Shown in pieces: positions 34,919 through 43,526 of a DNA stretch of 64,000 nucleotides. Both the position numbers and the translations under genes were made by a program. Position 1 is the first letter of the stretch; each line of letters begins with the position of its first letter. This DNA is from Bryobacteraceae bacterium (GTDB taxonomy: Bacteria > Acidobacteriota > Terriglobia > Bryobacterales > Bryobacteraceae). Where the stretch lies: the NCBI GenBank assembly GCA_026002855.1, contig BPGD01000001.1, positions 992,001 to 1,056,000 on the forward strand, given 5' to 3'. The notes beneath the pieces are model-generated. The model made no database searches, was not told the DNA's origin, and was given only the letters and a program-made list of their open reading frames with translations.

Positions 34919-35947
34919 CTACTTCCTGCTGAAGCCCGGCGCTATCGACAGCGCCAGGTAATTGACCACCTGCGCCTCGTTGCGGCAGGCATCGAGATAG
35001 GCGTTGCGCAGCAACTGTTCCTTGCGCGTGCGCAGCGTCTCGCGGATGTTCTGCTGCACGCGCGGATCGTTCAGCTCGCGCTGTCCGGCCGGCTCGCGGG
35101 CAATCAGCTTCAGGATCTGCCAGCCGCCCTGTGTCCGCAGCGGCGGCGAGATCTGCCCCGGCACCAGCGACATGATCACGCGGCGCGTTTCGGGGTCGGC
35201 CTGCTGGAGCGCCGATTCGGGAATGAAGCCCATGTCGCCGCCGTTGGGCGCGCTCTGCGGATCCTCGCTGAAGGCCTGCGCCACCTTGGCGAAGTCCTCG
35301 CCCTGCTTCAGCCGGACTTCAATCATCTGGATCTTTTTCCGTGCCTGGTCTTCGTTCTGCGCCTTCGACCCCGAAAGGTTCCTCACGTTGGGCGAGGGGC
35401 CGGACGTCACCACAATCCGCGCGATATGGTAGTTTGTTTCCGGGAAGCGGAACATCGCCTGGTTGGCGTTGTAGAAATCGGCCACGTCCTTGTCCGTAAT
35501 GACGATCTGATTGCCGATTTCCTTGTTCAGCAGCTTCTCGATGGACAGCGAACGCCGGATCTGGCTCTTCAGCTCCTCAAGCGTCATGCCCTGCGCATCG
35601 AGCTGCTTCTGGAATTCCTCCTGCGTATAGGGAGCCTTGATCTCGTTCAGGCGCGCTTCCACATCCTCGTCGCGGGCCAGCAGGCCGAGCTTTTCGGCGC
35701 GCTGGAGGAGGATCTCTTCGTCGATCATCGCCCGCAGGAGCTCCAGCTTCTGGAACAGGACCTGGTCCTGCGTGGCGCCTTCCTGCTGCTGGGGGAACTG
35801 CCGCTTGTATTGCCTGTCCAGATCGGCGTAGGTGATGGCGCGTCCATTCACCGTCGCGGCAACGTTGGGCGGGACGCTTTTCTTGCAACCTGACAGGGCG
35901 GCCAACGCTGCCGCGGCCAGCAACAGGACGGTGGTTCTCGCCTTCAT
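34919..35947 (-). CDS. Peptidyl-prolyl isomerase lipoprotein (SurA/PrsA-like)
   Basis: 342 residues. Lipoprotein signal: LAALSGC with the lipid-modified Cys at residue 21. A SurA-N-like helical region (about 28-170: VNGRAITYADLDRQYKRQFP, LLRAMIDEEILLQRAEKLGL) is followed by a parvulin-type rotamase domain (about 175-300: YHIARIVVT, FAKVAQAFSEDPQSAPNGGD, MGFIPESAL, QGGWQILKLIAREPAGQREL). It should fold or chaperone outer-membrane or secreted proteins in the periplasm, which suits a genome with many large TonB receptors. Monocistronic by spacing: 31 nt after the unknown gene's start, and 160 nt from fabD. Confidence 0.92.
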   Translation of the reverse strand: MKARTTVLLLAAAALAALSGCKKSVPPNVAATVNGRAITYADLDRQYKRQFPQQQEGATQDQVLFQKLELLRAMIDEEILLQRAEKLGLLARDEDVEARLNEIKAPYTQEEFQKQLDAQGMTLEELKSQIRRSLSIEKLLNKEIGNQIVITDKDVADFYNANQAMFRFPETNYHIARIVVTSGPSPNVRNLSGSKAQNEDQARKKIQMIEVRLKQGEDFAKVAQAFSEDPQSAPNGGDMGFIPESALQQADPETRRVIMSLVPGQISPPLRTQGGWQILKLIAREPAGQRELNDPRVQQNIRETLRTRKEQLLRNAYLDACRNEAQVVNYLALSIAPGFSRK

Positions 35948-36001
35948 GGGTTCGCCCTATTCTACCCAACGGGCGCGAGCGCCAATGGGACAGCGCGGCG
36001 T

Positions 36002-36034
36002 CCGCCCCGGCCGCAGGTCCTGCCGCCGGGGCGG
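36002..36034. terminator. Strong hairpin downstream of fabD
   Basis: 10-bp perfect arms (36002-36011 and 36025-36034) with a 13-nt loop whose GCAGG and CCTGC parts can pair too, giving an almost continuous palindrome. It lies between the fabD stop (36108) and the PPIase start (35947), both minus. No T-run. A smaller CCCGG/CCGGG hairpin is at 36047-36059. Confidence 0.45.
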
Positions 36035-36107
36035 CGCCCCCTGCCGCCCGGAATCCGGGCCTGGCTGTGCGGGCAACCCTGCCAGGATCCGGGCGAAACC
36101 TGAAATC

Positions 36108-37040
36108 TCATGCAAGGAGTTCGCGGACCTTGTCAAGGTCGGCGGGTTCGCCGAACTTCGCCGTGCGGATGTCCGGCACAATCTGCTTCATCAGGCCGCA
36201 CAGCACCGCTCCGGCGCCGACCTCGATGGCGCGCCGCACGCCCAGTGCGGCGAGCGCCCTCATCGAATCTGTCCAGCGGACCGCGCCAGACACCTGGCGA
36301 TGGAGCCCGTCGCGGGCCTCGGCGCCCGTGGTCACGACCCGGGCATCGACATTGTTGACCAGAGGCACGGCCAGGTCGGCAAAGGCGGTCGCGTCCAGAT
36401 CCGTTTTCAGGCGCTGCTGGGCCGGCAGCATCAGCGGGCAATGGAACGGCGCGCTCACCGGCAGCGGCACCACGCGCCGGGCGCCGGCCGCCTTCAGCAT
36501 TTCCGAGGCGCGGGCCACCGCACCGGCATGGCCCGCAATCACCACTTGTTCGGGCGAGTTGAAATTCGCCGCCGTCACCACTTCTCCCTGAGCGGCCTCA
36601 GCCAGGATCTGTTCGAGCCGGTCCATCGGCGGCCTGAGCACCGCGGCCATCGCGCCCACGCCGGGCGGCACCGCCTCCTGCATGTAGCGGCCACGGTTGC
36701 GCACCAGCCGCACGGCATCGCGGAACGCCAGCGAGCCGGCGGCCACAAGCGCCGAATATTCGCCGAGGCTGTGGCCCGCCACGAACGACGGGCGGAAGCC
36801 TTCCTGCTCCAGCACACGCAGGGCCGCAATCGAAACCGCGAGCAGCGCCGGCTGCGTGTTCTCCGTCAGCCGGAGCTCCTCTTCCGGCCCCTGAAAACAC
36901 AGCCGCGAGATCGGGTAACCCAGCGCGTCGTCGGCTTCTTCAAACACCCGCCGCGCCACGGGCCATGTCTCGGCGAGCGCCTTGCCCATGCCCACGGCCT
37001 GCGAGCCCTGGCCGGGAAAAAGAAAGGCGATATCGGACAT
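36108..37040 (-). CDS. fabD: Malonyl-CoA:ACP transacylase
   Basis: 310 residues, ATG at 37040 (MSDIAFLFPGQGSQAVGMG). Loads malonyl groups on acyl carrier protein for type II fatty-acid synthesis. Catalytic Ser91 in GHSLGEYSALV and catalytic His200 in SAPFHCPL are both present; QEAVPPGVGAMAAVL and ANFNSPEQVVIAG are family blocks. It stands alone: no fabH, fabG, acpP or fabF neighbours, unlike the common cluster. Divergent from the RND pump with a 111-nt gap. Confidence 0.96.
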   Translation of the reverse strand: MSDIAFLFPGQGSQAVGMGKALAETWPVARRVFEEADDALGYPISRLCFQGPEEELRLTENTQPALLAVSIAALRVLEQEGFRPSFVAGHSLGEYSALVAAGSLAFRDAVRLVRNRGRYMQEAVPPGVGAMAAVLRPPMDRLEQILAEAAQGEVVTAANFNSPEQVVIAGHAGAVARASEMLKAAGARRVVPLPVSAPFHCPLMLPAQQRLKTDLDATAFADLAVPLVNNVDARVVTTGAEARDGLHRQVSGAVRWTDSMRALAALGVRRAIEVGAGAVLCGLMKQIVPDIRTAKFGEPADLDKVRELLA

Positions 37041-37151
37041 AGAAAGCCTTATTTTCGCACAGCGCAAGCTGCGGCCGCCGTGAAGGCTCCCGCCTGCAAG
37101 TAACTTCCGCCCCGGCGCAGGGCATCATTGAAGGTAAGGAGCCCTGCATCC

Positions 37152-40100
37152 GTGCGTCTCACCGAGATCTGTGTCCAGCGGCCTGTCTTCGCCTTCATGC
37201 TGATTCTCTTCCTGGCGGTGATGGGCCTGTTCAGCTTCTTCGACCTTGGCGTCGACCTCTTCCCGCGCACCGACCCGGCCACCGTTTTCATCAACACGCG
37301 CCTGCCGGGCGCCAGTCCGGAGGAGATGGTCTCGCAGGTGGTCATGCCGCTCGAAGAGGCCGTTTCGGCCATCAGCGGCATCGACGAACTGCGCGCAATG
37401 GTCACCGAGGGCTCCTGCAACCTCATCGTGACCTTTGTGCTGGACAAGGACATCTCGGAGGCGGTGGAGGAGGTCCGCGAGAAAGCCGCCGGCGCCGTCC
37501 GCCGGATGCCGCCGAACGTGCTTCCGCCGGTGGTCCGCAAGGCCGACCCAGATTCGGACCCGGTGGTGACGATGGCCCTCAGCGGCGACGTCAGCGTCCG
37601 CGAGCTGACCGAAGTCGCCGACAAGATCGTCCGCCGCGGACTGGAGACCGTCGATGGCGTCGCCGCCGTCAACATCAGCGGCGGGCGCAAGCGCCAGATC
37701 AACATCATGCTCGACCTCAACAAGCTCAACGGTTACAACCTCACCGCCCAGGACGTGGAGCGCGCCGTCCGTTCAGAGAACGTCGAAGCGCCCGGCGGCC
37801 GCATCATCCGCGGCCCCCAGGAGATGGGCGTGCGCACCCTGGGCCGTGTCGAGCAGGTCGAGCAGTTCAACAACATCATCATCAAGAACGTCAACGGCGT
37901 GCCTATCCGCGTACGTGACGTGGGCTACGCCGAGGACGGCATGGCCGAGCGCCGCTCCTTTGCCTACTATCAGGGCAAGCCCGCGGTCCTGCTCGACGTC
38001 CAGCGCCAGACCGGCACGAACACGGTCCGGGTGGTCGACAGCGTCGTGGCCAAGGTCGACGACATCAACCGCCAGTTGCCCCCGGGGCTGAAGCTTTCCG
38101 TCATCAAGGAGACGGCTACCTACATCAAGAACTCGGTTCACAGTCTCGAAGAGCACCTCGTGCTCGGCTCGCTGCTGGCCTCGCTGATCATCTGGTTCTT
38201 CATTCGGGACTTCCGCACGGTGCTGATCAGCTCGGTGGCGATCCCGACGTCGATCATCACGACGTTCTCGATCATGCGGTATCTCGACTACACGCTGAAC
38301 TCGATGACGCTGCTGGCGCTCACCCTCGCCGTCGGCATCGTCATCGACGACGCCATCATCGTGCTCGAAAACATTTACCGCTACCTGGAGAACTTCCCGG
38401 GCATCGATCCGAAGCGCGCCGCCATCGACGCGACGAAGGAGATCTCGCTGGCCGTGCTCGCCACCACGCTTTCACTGGTGATCATCTTCGTTCCCATCGC
38501 CTTCGTCAGCGGCTACGCCAAGCGCTACCTGAACCAGTTCGGCTGGACGATGTCGTTCTCGATCCTCGTTTCGATGCTCGTGGCCTTCACGCTGACGCCC
38601 ACGCTCAGCGCCCGCGTGCTCAAGCTCAAGCGGAAGAAGCACGGCGAAGAGCCGCACGGCCACCGCGAGCAGCCCTGGGAGCGGTTCTACCTGCGCATCC
38701 TGCGCTGGTCGCTCGACCACCGCCTCGCCATTGTCCTGCTGTGCATCGTGACCTTTGGCTCCACCTTCATCCTCGGCCGCTTCATCGGCCGGGACTGGAT
38801 GCCGCAGGAGGACCAGAGCGAGCTGGGCATCTCGATGGAGATGCCCGAAGGCTCTTCCCTGGAAGCGACGGAAAAAGTGGCGCTTGAGATCGCCTCGCGT
38901 GTTCAGAAAGTGCCCGGCGTGGTCACGGTGGTGCCAGCCAGCGCCGGCTTCATCGACCGGGTGACCATGGCCCGCATGACCGTGCTGCTGGTTCCGCCCA
39001 ACCAGCGCGGGCCCCTCAACGAAACCGCCCAGCAGATCCGCGCCATTCTGCGCGACTACTCCTACGCGCGGCCCGCAGTGACCTTCCCCAACGTGCTGGG
39101 CGGCCGCGACACCTTCGCGCCGATCCGCGCCTCGCTGATGGGGCCGGACTTCGACCAGCTTGTCCCGCTGTCGCGCGAACTGCTGGAACGGCTGCTCAAA
39201 CAGCCCGAGCTGGCCGACATGCGCGCCAACCTGAACTTCAGCAACCCGGAGCTCCAGGTGGTCATCGACCGCCAGCTCGCCAGCGATCTCGGCGTGCGGG
39301 TCAGCGACGTGGCCAGCGCCGTGCGCCTGCTGATGTCCGGCGAGGACGAAATCACCACATACAAGGAGCTTGGCGAGCAGTACCCGGTCACCATGCGGCT
39401 CATGCCCGGCCAGCGCGACGACCCCGAAGTGCTCAGCCGCCTGCTGGTTCCCTCGGCCAAGCTGGGCCTGATCCGGCTGGACTCGATCGCGCGGCTCGAG
39501 CGCGGCGTCGGTCCGTCGCGCATCGACCGCGTCGGCCGCCAGTACGCCGTCTCCTTCTACGGCAACCCCGCCCCCGGCTATACGCTGGCCGAAGCCGCCG
39601 CGGCCGTCAACCGCGTGGTCAACGAGATGGATCTCCCGGTGGGCGTGCGCCTGGCCTTCTCCGGTCAGGTCAAGATCCTCGAAGAGACCACCGCCAACAT
39701 GGTGCTGGCCATCAGCCTGGCGTCCATCTTCATGTACATGGTGCTGGCGGCGCAGTTTGAAAGCCTCGTCCACCCGTTCATCATCCTTCTCACCCTGCCG
39801 CTGTCAGTGCCGTTTGCGCTCCTCAGCCTGATCGTCACCGGACGGTCCCTGAACCTGTTCAGCGCCCTGGGCATCCTGCTGCTGCTGGGCATCGTGAAGA
39901 AAAACGGCATCCTCCAGGTGGACTACATGAACCGCCTGCTTGCCATGGGCAAGCCCCTCCGCGAAGCCATCCTCGAGGCCAACCGCGTCCGGCTGCGGCC
40001 CATCCTGATGACGACCTTTTCCATCGTGGCCGGCCTGATCCCGACGGCGCTCGCCATCGGTACCGGCGCGGCCACCCGCTCCGCCATCGCCGTCACCATC

Positions 40101-40235
40101 ATCGGCGGCCAGCTCCTCTGCCTGCTGCTGACCCTGCTGGTCGTCCCGGTGGCGTACTCCTATGTCGAGGACGTGAAGGCCTGGCTGGCCCGCCGCCGCG
40201 CCGCCGTGGCCGAGCTGCCGGCCGCGGGGGATTGA
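37152..40235 (+). CDS. RND-family efflux permease (AcrB/HAE-1-like)
   Basis: 1027 residues from the GTG at 37152, with AAGGAG 10 nt upstream; a TTG at 37128 is less likely. Twelve transmembrane segments with two large periplasmic loops in the RND pattern. N-terminus RPVFAFMLILFLAVMGLFSF; porter loop DLFPRTDPATVFINTRLPGA; TM4 region LALTLAVGIVIDDAIIVLEN carrying the proton-relay Asp pair; later LNLFSALGILLLLGIVKKNG and RLRPILMTTFSIVAGLIP. It is a proton-driven inner-membrane pump component for drugs, lipids or metabolites. No membrane-fusion protein or TolC-like channel gene is adjacent, so it must recruit partners encoded elsewhere. Confidence 0.94.
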   Translation: MRLTEICVQRPVFAFMLILFLAVMGLFSFFDLGVDLFPRTDPATVFINTRLPGASPEEMVSQVVMPLEEAVSAISGIDELRAMVTEGSCNLIVTFVLDKDISEAVEEVREKAAGAVRRMPPNVLPPVVRKADPDSDPVVTMALSGDVSVRELTEVADKIVRRGLETVDGVAAVNISGGRKRQINIMLDLNKLNGYNLTAQDVERAVRSENVEAPGGRIIRGPQEMGVRTLGRVEQVEQFNNIIIKNVNGVPIRVRDVGYAEDGMAERRSFAYYQGKPAVLLDVQRQTGTNTVRVVDSVVAKVDDINRQLPPGLKLSVIKETATYIKNSVHSLEEHLVLGSLLASLIIWFFIRDFRTVLISSVAIPTSIITTFSIMRYLDYTLNSMTLLALTLAVGIVIDDAIIVLENIYRYLENFPGIDPKRAAIDATKEISLAVLATTLSLVIIFVPIAFVSGYAKRYLNQFGWTMSFSILVSMLVAFTLTPTLSARVLKLKRKKHGEEPHGHREQPWERFYLRILRWSLDHRLAIVLLCIVTFGSTFILGRFIGRDWMPQEDQSELGISMEMPEGSSLEATEKVALEIASRVQKVPGVVTVVPASAGFIDRVTMARMTVLLVPPNQRGPLNETAQQIRAILRDYSYARPAVTFPNVLGGRDTFAPIRASLMGPDFDQLVPLSRELLERLLKQPELADMRANLNFSNPELQVVIDRQLASDLGVRVSDVASAVRLLMSGEDEITTYKELGEQYPVTMRLMPGQRDDPEVLSRLLVPSAKLGLIRLDSIARLERGVGPSRIDRVGRQYAVSFYGNPAPGYTLAEAAAAVNRVVNEMDLPVGVRLAFSGQVKILEETTANMVLAISLASIFMYMVLAAQFESLVHPFIILLTLPLSVPFALLSLIVTGRSLNLFSALGILLLLGIVKKNGILQVDYMNRLLAMGKPLREAILEANRVRLRPILMTTFSIVAGLIPTALAIGTGAATRSAIAVTIIGGQLLCLLLTLLVVPVAYSYVEDVKAWLARRRAAVAELPAAGD

Positions 40236-40268
40236 TCTTTGCCGGCGCTCATGCTCAACTGGAAACAG

Positions 40269-40475
40269 ATGGCGAAGAAGACGAAACCGCGCTCCACCCG
40301 CCAGGCCCGGCCGAAGGCCGAAGCGCCAGCGCGCCCGGAACGCAGGCGGAACGCGTGCGTCGTCTGCGGCGCGGAAGTGGCGCCCTTTTCGTCGGAGAAC
40401 CTCTGCTGGGTGTGCCGCCGCCTGAAGATCAGCGCCTGGCGCGAGATCGACTCCCAGGCGATGATGCAGGAATAG
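40269..40475 (+). CDS. Small protein with two CxxC motifs (zinc-ribbon-like)
   Basis: 68 residues from the ATG at 40269 (MAKKTKPRS); an ATG at 40251 would add six residues, and neither has a strong ribosome site. A very basic first half (RQARPKAEAPARPERRRNA) is followed by CVVCGAEVAPFSSENLCWVC, i.e. two CxxC pairs 17 residues apart, as in a zinc ribbon, and a short acidic tail. Likely a nucleic-acid- or ribosome-associated small protein, but this is inference from charge and motif only. It begins 33 nt after the RND gene on the same strand. Confidence 0.6.
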   Translation: MAKKTKPRSTRQARPKAEAPARPERRRNACVVCGAEVAPFSSENLCWVCRRLKISAWREIDSQAMMQE

Positions 40476-40540
40476 GCCGCCTTCACGCCGCCTTCCATCC
40501 GGCCGGCCGGATTCTGCGAAAATGAGCCCTGGGAAAGGAC

Positions 40541-40558
40541 GCGCCGCTGGCGCGGCGC
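40541..40558 (+). other. GC-rich hairpin upstream of the FAH gene
   Basis: Perfect 7-bp stem GCGCCGC/GCGGCGC with loop TGGC, ending 13 nt before the ATG at 40572. No ribosome site is seen between hairpin and start. It could be a terminator remnant of the small gene before it or a structure near the ribosome entry site. Confidence 0.35.
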
Positions 40559-40571
40559 GCCGGCCTGATCC

Positions 40572-41426
40572 ATGAAGCTTGCCACGTTCATGACGTCCGC
40601 CGGTGCGGCGCTGCCCGGCCTGGTCCGCGACGGCCGGATCGTCAGCCTCCAGCCCGCCGGTTTCAGCTCGGTTCTGGAGATCATTGCTTCCGCCCCGGCC
40701 TCGCTCGACCGGATCCGCCGTTTTCTGGACTCGTGCCCGGACGCCGGCCTGCCGCTCGACTCCGTCACCCTGCTGGCGCCTCTGCCCCGGCCGCCCAAGA
40801 TCCTGTGCGCCGGGCTGAATTACCGGGACCATGCGGCCGAGGCGAAGATGGAGATCCCCGCGGTGCCCACCATTTTCAGCAAATTTCACAACACGATCAT
40901 CGGACCGGGGGCGACTATTTTTCTGCCAAAAAATTCAAAAAAACCTGATTATGAGGCGGAATTCGCTTTTATTATCGGTTGTGGAGGCCGCCATATTCGC
41001 GCCGAAAACTGGCGCTCCCATGTCTTCGGATACATGTGCTTCAATGACGTCAGCGCCCGGGATTTCCAGCTTGCCACCTCCCAGTGGCTGATGGGCAAGA
41101 CCTTCGACGGTTTCGCCCCGACGGGGCCGTGGATCACCAGCGCCGACGAAATCCCCGATCCCCACGCGCTCGATATCGAACTTTTCCTGAACGGCGAGCG
41201 GATGCAGGCGTCCAATACGCGGGAAATGATCTTCAAAATTCCGGACCTCATTGAATTCATTTCCAGCGTGCTGACGCTCGAGCCAGGCGACATCGTCGCC
41301 ACCGGCACGCCCGCGGGCGTCGGCTTTTCGAAAAAGCCCCCGCGGTGGCTCCGGCCGGGCGACGAGGTCGTGGTCCGCATTGAAGGACTGGGCGAACTTC
41401 GCAACCCGGTGGCGGCTGAACCGTGA
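40572..41426 (+). CDS. Fumarylacetoacetate hydrolase family protein
   Basis: 284 residues. Cytoplasmic metal-dependent hydrolase/decarboxylase/isomerase family acting on beta-diketones and related acids in aromatic or sugar-acid catabolism. The short N-terminal region (about 1-75) is followed by the FAH fold: ILCAGLNYRDHAAEAKMEIP, PDYEAEFAFIIGCGGRHI with the metal-binding Glu pair, GYMCFNDVSARDFQLATSQW, KTFDGFAPTGPWI and LEPGDIVATGTPAGVGF. Exact reaction not determinable. Codons in 40915-40985 are strikingly A/T-rich compared with the rest. It is coupled to the aminotransferase (TGATG). Confidence 0.91.
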   Translation: MKLATFMTSAGAALPGLVRDGRIVSLQPAGFSSVLEIIASAPASLDRIRRFLDSCPDAGLPLDSVTLLAPLPRPPKILCAGLNYRDHAAEAKMEIPAVPTIFSKFHNTIIGPGATIFLPKNSKKPDYEAEFAFIIGCGGRHIRAENWRSHVFGYMCFNDVSARDFQLATSQWLMGKTFDGFAPTGPWITSADEIPDPHALDIELFLNGERMQASNTREMIFKIPDLIEFISSVLTLEPGDIVATGTPAGVGFSKKPPRWLRPGDEVVVRIEGLGELRNPVAAEP

Positions 41427-42598
41427 TGCGCTTTTCCCGCCGCACGCCCGCCTCGTTTCAGCCCAATCTGCTGGCCGCCCGCGTTGCGGCGCTCCGCCGC
41501 GCCGGCGCGCCGCTCGTCGACCTCACCCTGTCCAACCCCACTGCGGCGCGGCTCAGGTACCCCGAAGAAAGTCTGCTTGAGGCGCTGCGCGACCCGCGCG
41601 TTGTCCGCTACGAGCCGGACCCCAAAGGCGCCCGCGAAACGCGCGAGGCCATCGCCGAATGGCACACGCGCCACGGGGCGCGGCTCGACCCCGATCACCT
41701 CGTCCTCTCTTCCAGCACCAGCGAGGCCTACTCGTGGCTGTTCCGCCTGCTGTGCGACCCCGGCGACGCGGTGATGACTCCGCGCCCATCTTACCCGCTG
41801 TTCGAATGCCTGGCCGAGCTGGACGCCGTGCGCGCCGTCGCCTATCCGCTCATCGAAGAATGGGGCTGGCGGCTCGATCTGGCCGTGCTTGAGGCCCGGC
41901 TTGACGCCCAGACCCGGGCCATCGTCTTCGTTAACCCGAACAATCCCACCGGCACATATCTGCACCCGGAAGACTGGTTGCGGCTCCAGGAGTTCGCCGC
42001 CCTGCGCGGCCTGGCCGTGATTGTCGACGAGGTGTTCTTCGATTACGCCTGGACCACCGCCACCCGCGTCACCTCTCTCGCCGGGCCCCACCTCGCGCTC
42101 ACCTTCACCCTCAGCGGCCTGTCCAAGACGGCGGGCCTGCCCCAGATGAAACTCGGCTGGATCCACGTTGCCGGCCCGGAAGAGCTGCGACGCGAGGCGC
42201 TGGAGAGGCTGGAATGGATCGCCGACGCCTATCTGCCCGCCTCGGCCCCGGTGCAACTGGCCACGCCGCGCTGGCTCGAGCTTGCGCCGCGCATCCAGCA
42301 GAAGATTTTGAATCGCGTCCTGTTGAATCGGGACGCGCTCGTCGCCGGGCTGGGGCAGGACTCGGCCTGGCGCGTCCTGCCTGCCGCCGGCGGCTGGACG
42401 GCCATTGTGGAAGCGCCGCGCATCCATTCTGCCGAGCAGTGGGCGATGCGCTTCCTGACGGAAGCGTCCGTCGTCGTGCAGCCCGGTTATTTCTACGACT
42501 TCGAACGCGAAGCGCTGCTCGCCGTCAGCCTCCTGCCGCCCCCGGAAGAGTTCGCCGAGGCCGTGTCGCGGCTTCAGTGGATATTCAGACATGTTTGA
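41426..42598 (+). CDS. PLP-dependent aminotransferase, class I/II
   Basis: 390 residues, ATG at 41426 overlapping the FAH stop by one base; a GTG at 41423 would add one residue. Fold-type I: LVDLTLSNPTAARLRYPEES, HLVLSSSTSEAYSWLFRLLC (cofactor phosphate region), IVFVNPNNPTGTYLHPEDW with the conserved Asn, VIVDEVFFDYA with the Asp contacting the pyridine nitrogen, and FTLSGLSKTAGLPQMKLGWI with the Schiff-base Lys. Substrate unknown; the close coupling with an FAH hydrolase suggests a shared catabolic route (inference). Ends 45 nt before adk. Confidence 0.93.
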   Translation: MRFSRRTPASFQPNLLAARVAALRRAGAPLVDLTLSNPTAARLRYPEESLLEALRDPRVVRYEPDPKGARETREAIAEWHTRHGARLDPDHLVLSSSTSEAYSWLFRLLCDPGDAVMTPRPSYPLFECLAELDAVRAVAYPLIEEWGWRLDLAVLEARLDAQTRAIVFVNPNNPTGTYLHPEDWLRLQEFAALRGLAVIVDEVFFDYAWTTATRVTSLAGPHLALTFTLSGLSKTAGLPQMKLGWIHVAGPEELRREALERLEWIADAYLPASAPVQLATPRWLELAPRIQQKILNRVLLNRDALVAGLGQDSAWRVLPAAGGWTAIVEAPRIHSAEQWAMRFLTEASVVVQPGYFYDFEREALLAVSLLPPPEEFAEAVSRLQWIFRHV

Positions 42599-42643
42599 CT
42601 GGAATTGCCGCCGGCCGGTAGACTCGTCCGCAGGAGCTGATTC

Positions 42644-43324
42644 ATGCCGACACCGACGTCACGCCCCGCCTCCATCGCCACCCGCGCCTTTCTTCTCGTC
42701 GGCCCGCCCGGCTGCGGCAAAGGCACGCAGGCCGAACGGCTGTCGAAGCACTTCGGGATTCCCGCCATATCCACGGGGGAAATGATCCGCAGCGAAGTGC
42801 GCGCCGGCACCGAGCTGGGCAGGATCGCCGCGGGCGTCATGATGACCGGCGGGCTGCTCAGCGATGAGCTCGTCAATCAGATCGTCCGCGCGCGCCTCAG
42901 CCGCCCCGACTGCCGCAACGGGTTCCTGCTCGACGGCTACCCGCGCACCATCCCCCAGGCAGAATACCTGGCCGGACTGATGGCCGGGCTCGGCATGTCG
43001 CAGCCGCTGATCCTGCACATCGACGTGGCTGACACGCTCCTCATCGAGCGCACCTGCAACCGGCGTTTCTGCCCCCAGTGCGGCGCCATCTACAACCTCA
43101 TCACGCATCCTCCTGCAAGGCCTGGCCTGTGCGACTCCTGCGGCACCCAGCTCCATCAGCGGGACGACGACTGCGAAGACACCGTCCGCAACCGCCTGGC
43201 CGCCTATCAGCTCAGCACCGCGCCGCTGATCCAGCACTATGCCGCCAACGGCAACTATGTGCGCATCGACGGCTCGGGCTCGCCCGAAGACGTCTTTCAG
43301 GCAATTCTCGCTGCGTTGGGGTGA
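42644..43324 (+). CDS. adk: Adenylate kinase with zinc-type LID
   Basis: 226 residues. Catalyses ATP + AMP = 2 ADP. P-loop GPPGCGKGT at 20-28, AMP-binding ISTGEMIRSEV and NGFLLDGYPRTIPQAEYL, LID with FCPQCG and CDSCG forming a Cys4 zinc site, and DCEDTVRNRLAAYQ (DDxxxxxxxR-like block). The first 13 residues are an extra N-terminal extension. AGGAG lies 7 nt before the ATG at 42644. A very stable hairpin follows the stop. Confidence 0.96.
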   Translation: MPTPTSRPASIATRAFLLVGPPGCGKGTQAERLSKHFGIPAISTGEMIRSEVRAGTELGRIAAGVMMTGGLLSDELVNQIVRARLSRPDCRNGFLLDGYPRTIPQAEYLAGLMAGLGMSQPLILHIDVADTLLIERTCNRRFCPQCGAIYNLITHPPARPGLCDSCGTQLHQRDDDCEDTVRNRLAAYQLSTAPLIQHYAANGNYVRIDGSGSPEDVFQAILAALG

Positions 43325-43332
43325 TCCCCCCG

Positions 43333-43359
43333 TTTGCGGGGGCGGCGCCCCCCCGCAAA
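43333..43359 (+). terminator. Strong hairpin after adk
   Basis: 10-bp perfect arms TTTGCGGGGG (43333-43342) and CCCCCGCAAA (43350-43359) with a 7-nt loop, 8 nt after the adk stop. No T-run follows, so termination may need Rho or the element may stabilise the 3' end. Confidence 0.55.
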
Positions 43360-43380
43360 GGACCCGCCTGCATCCCGCAA

Positions 43381-43526
43381 CGGGTGTCTGGGCCTGAACG
43401 GGCCTCTCCGGGCATAAAGGAAGAGTCCACAGGCGGCCGGAGACGGCCGCCGGCAGGTTCTGGGAAGCCCGGCACGACGCCGGGCAGCAACCCCGGAACC
43501 GGCAGTGCCATGAGGAGGTCCGATCC
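43381..43526 (+). promoter_or_regulatory. Highly structured leader before the 97-aa gene (class unknown)
   Basis: Nested perfect stems: GGCGGCC/GGCCGCC at 43432-43451 with loop GGAGAC; GCCCGGC/GCCGGGC at 43467-43485 with loop ACGAC; the latter enclosed by GGTTC (43456-43460) with GAACC (43496-43500) and GGG (43462-43464) with CCC (43491-43493). It ends 10 nt before a strong AGGAGG. Short stretches (CCCGCAAC at 43374-43381, GGGAA, GGAGAC) recall cobalamin riboswitch boxes, but the order is wrong and other conserved boxes are missing. Structured RNA is inferred from pairing only. Confidence 0.4.

Noticed and set aside
40915-40985. Programmed frameshift at the A7 run in the FAH gene
   Set aside because: The main frame is complete and family-like on both sides; neither alternative frame adds a meaningful product.
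43325-43526. Cobalamin or SAM riboswitch
   Set aside because: Only isolated pieces (CCCGCAAC, GGGAA, GGAGAC) match and they are in the wrong order; conserved GGUG and UCC boxes are missing. Kept as an unclassified structured leader.
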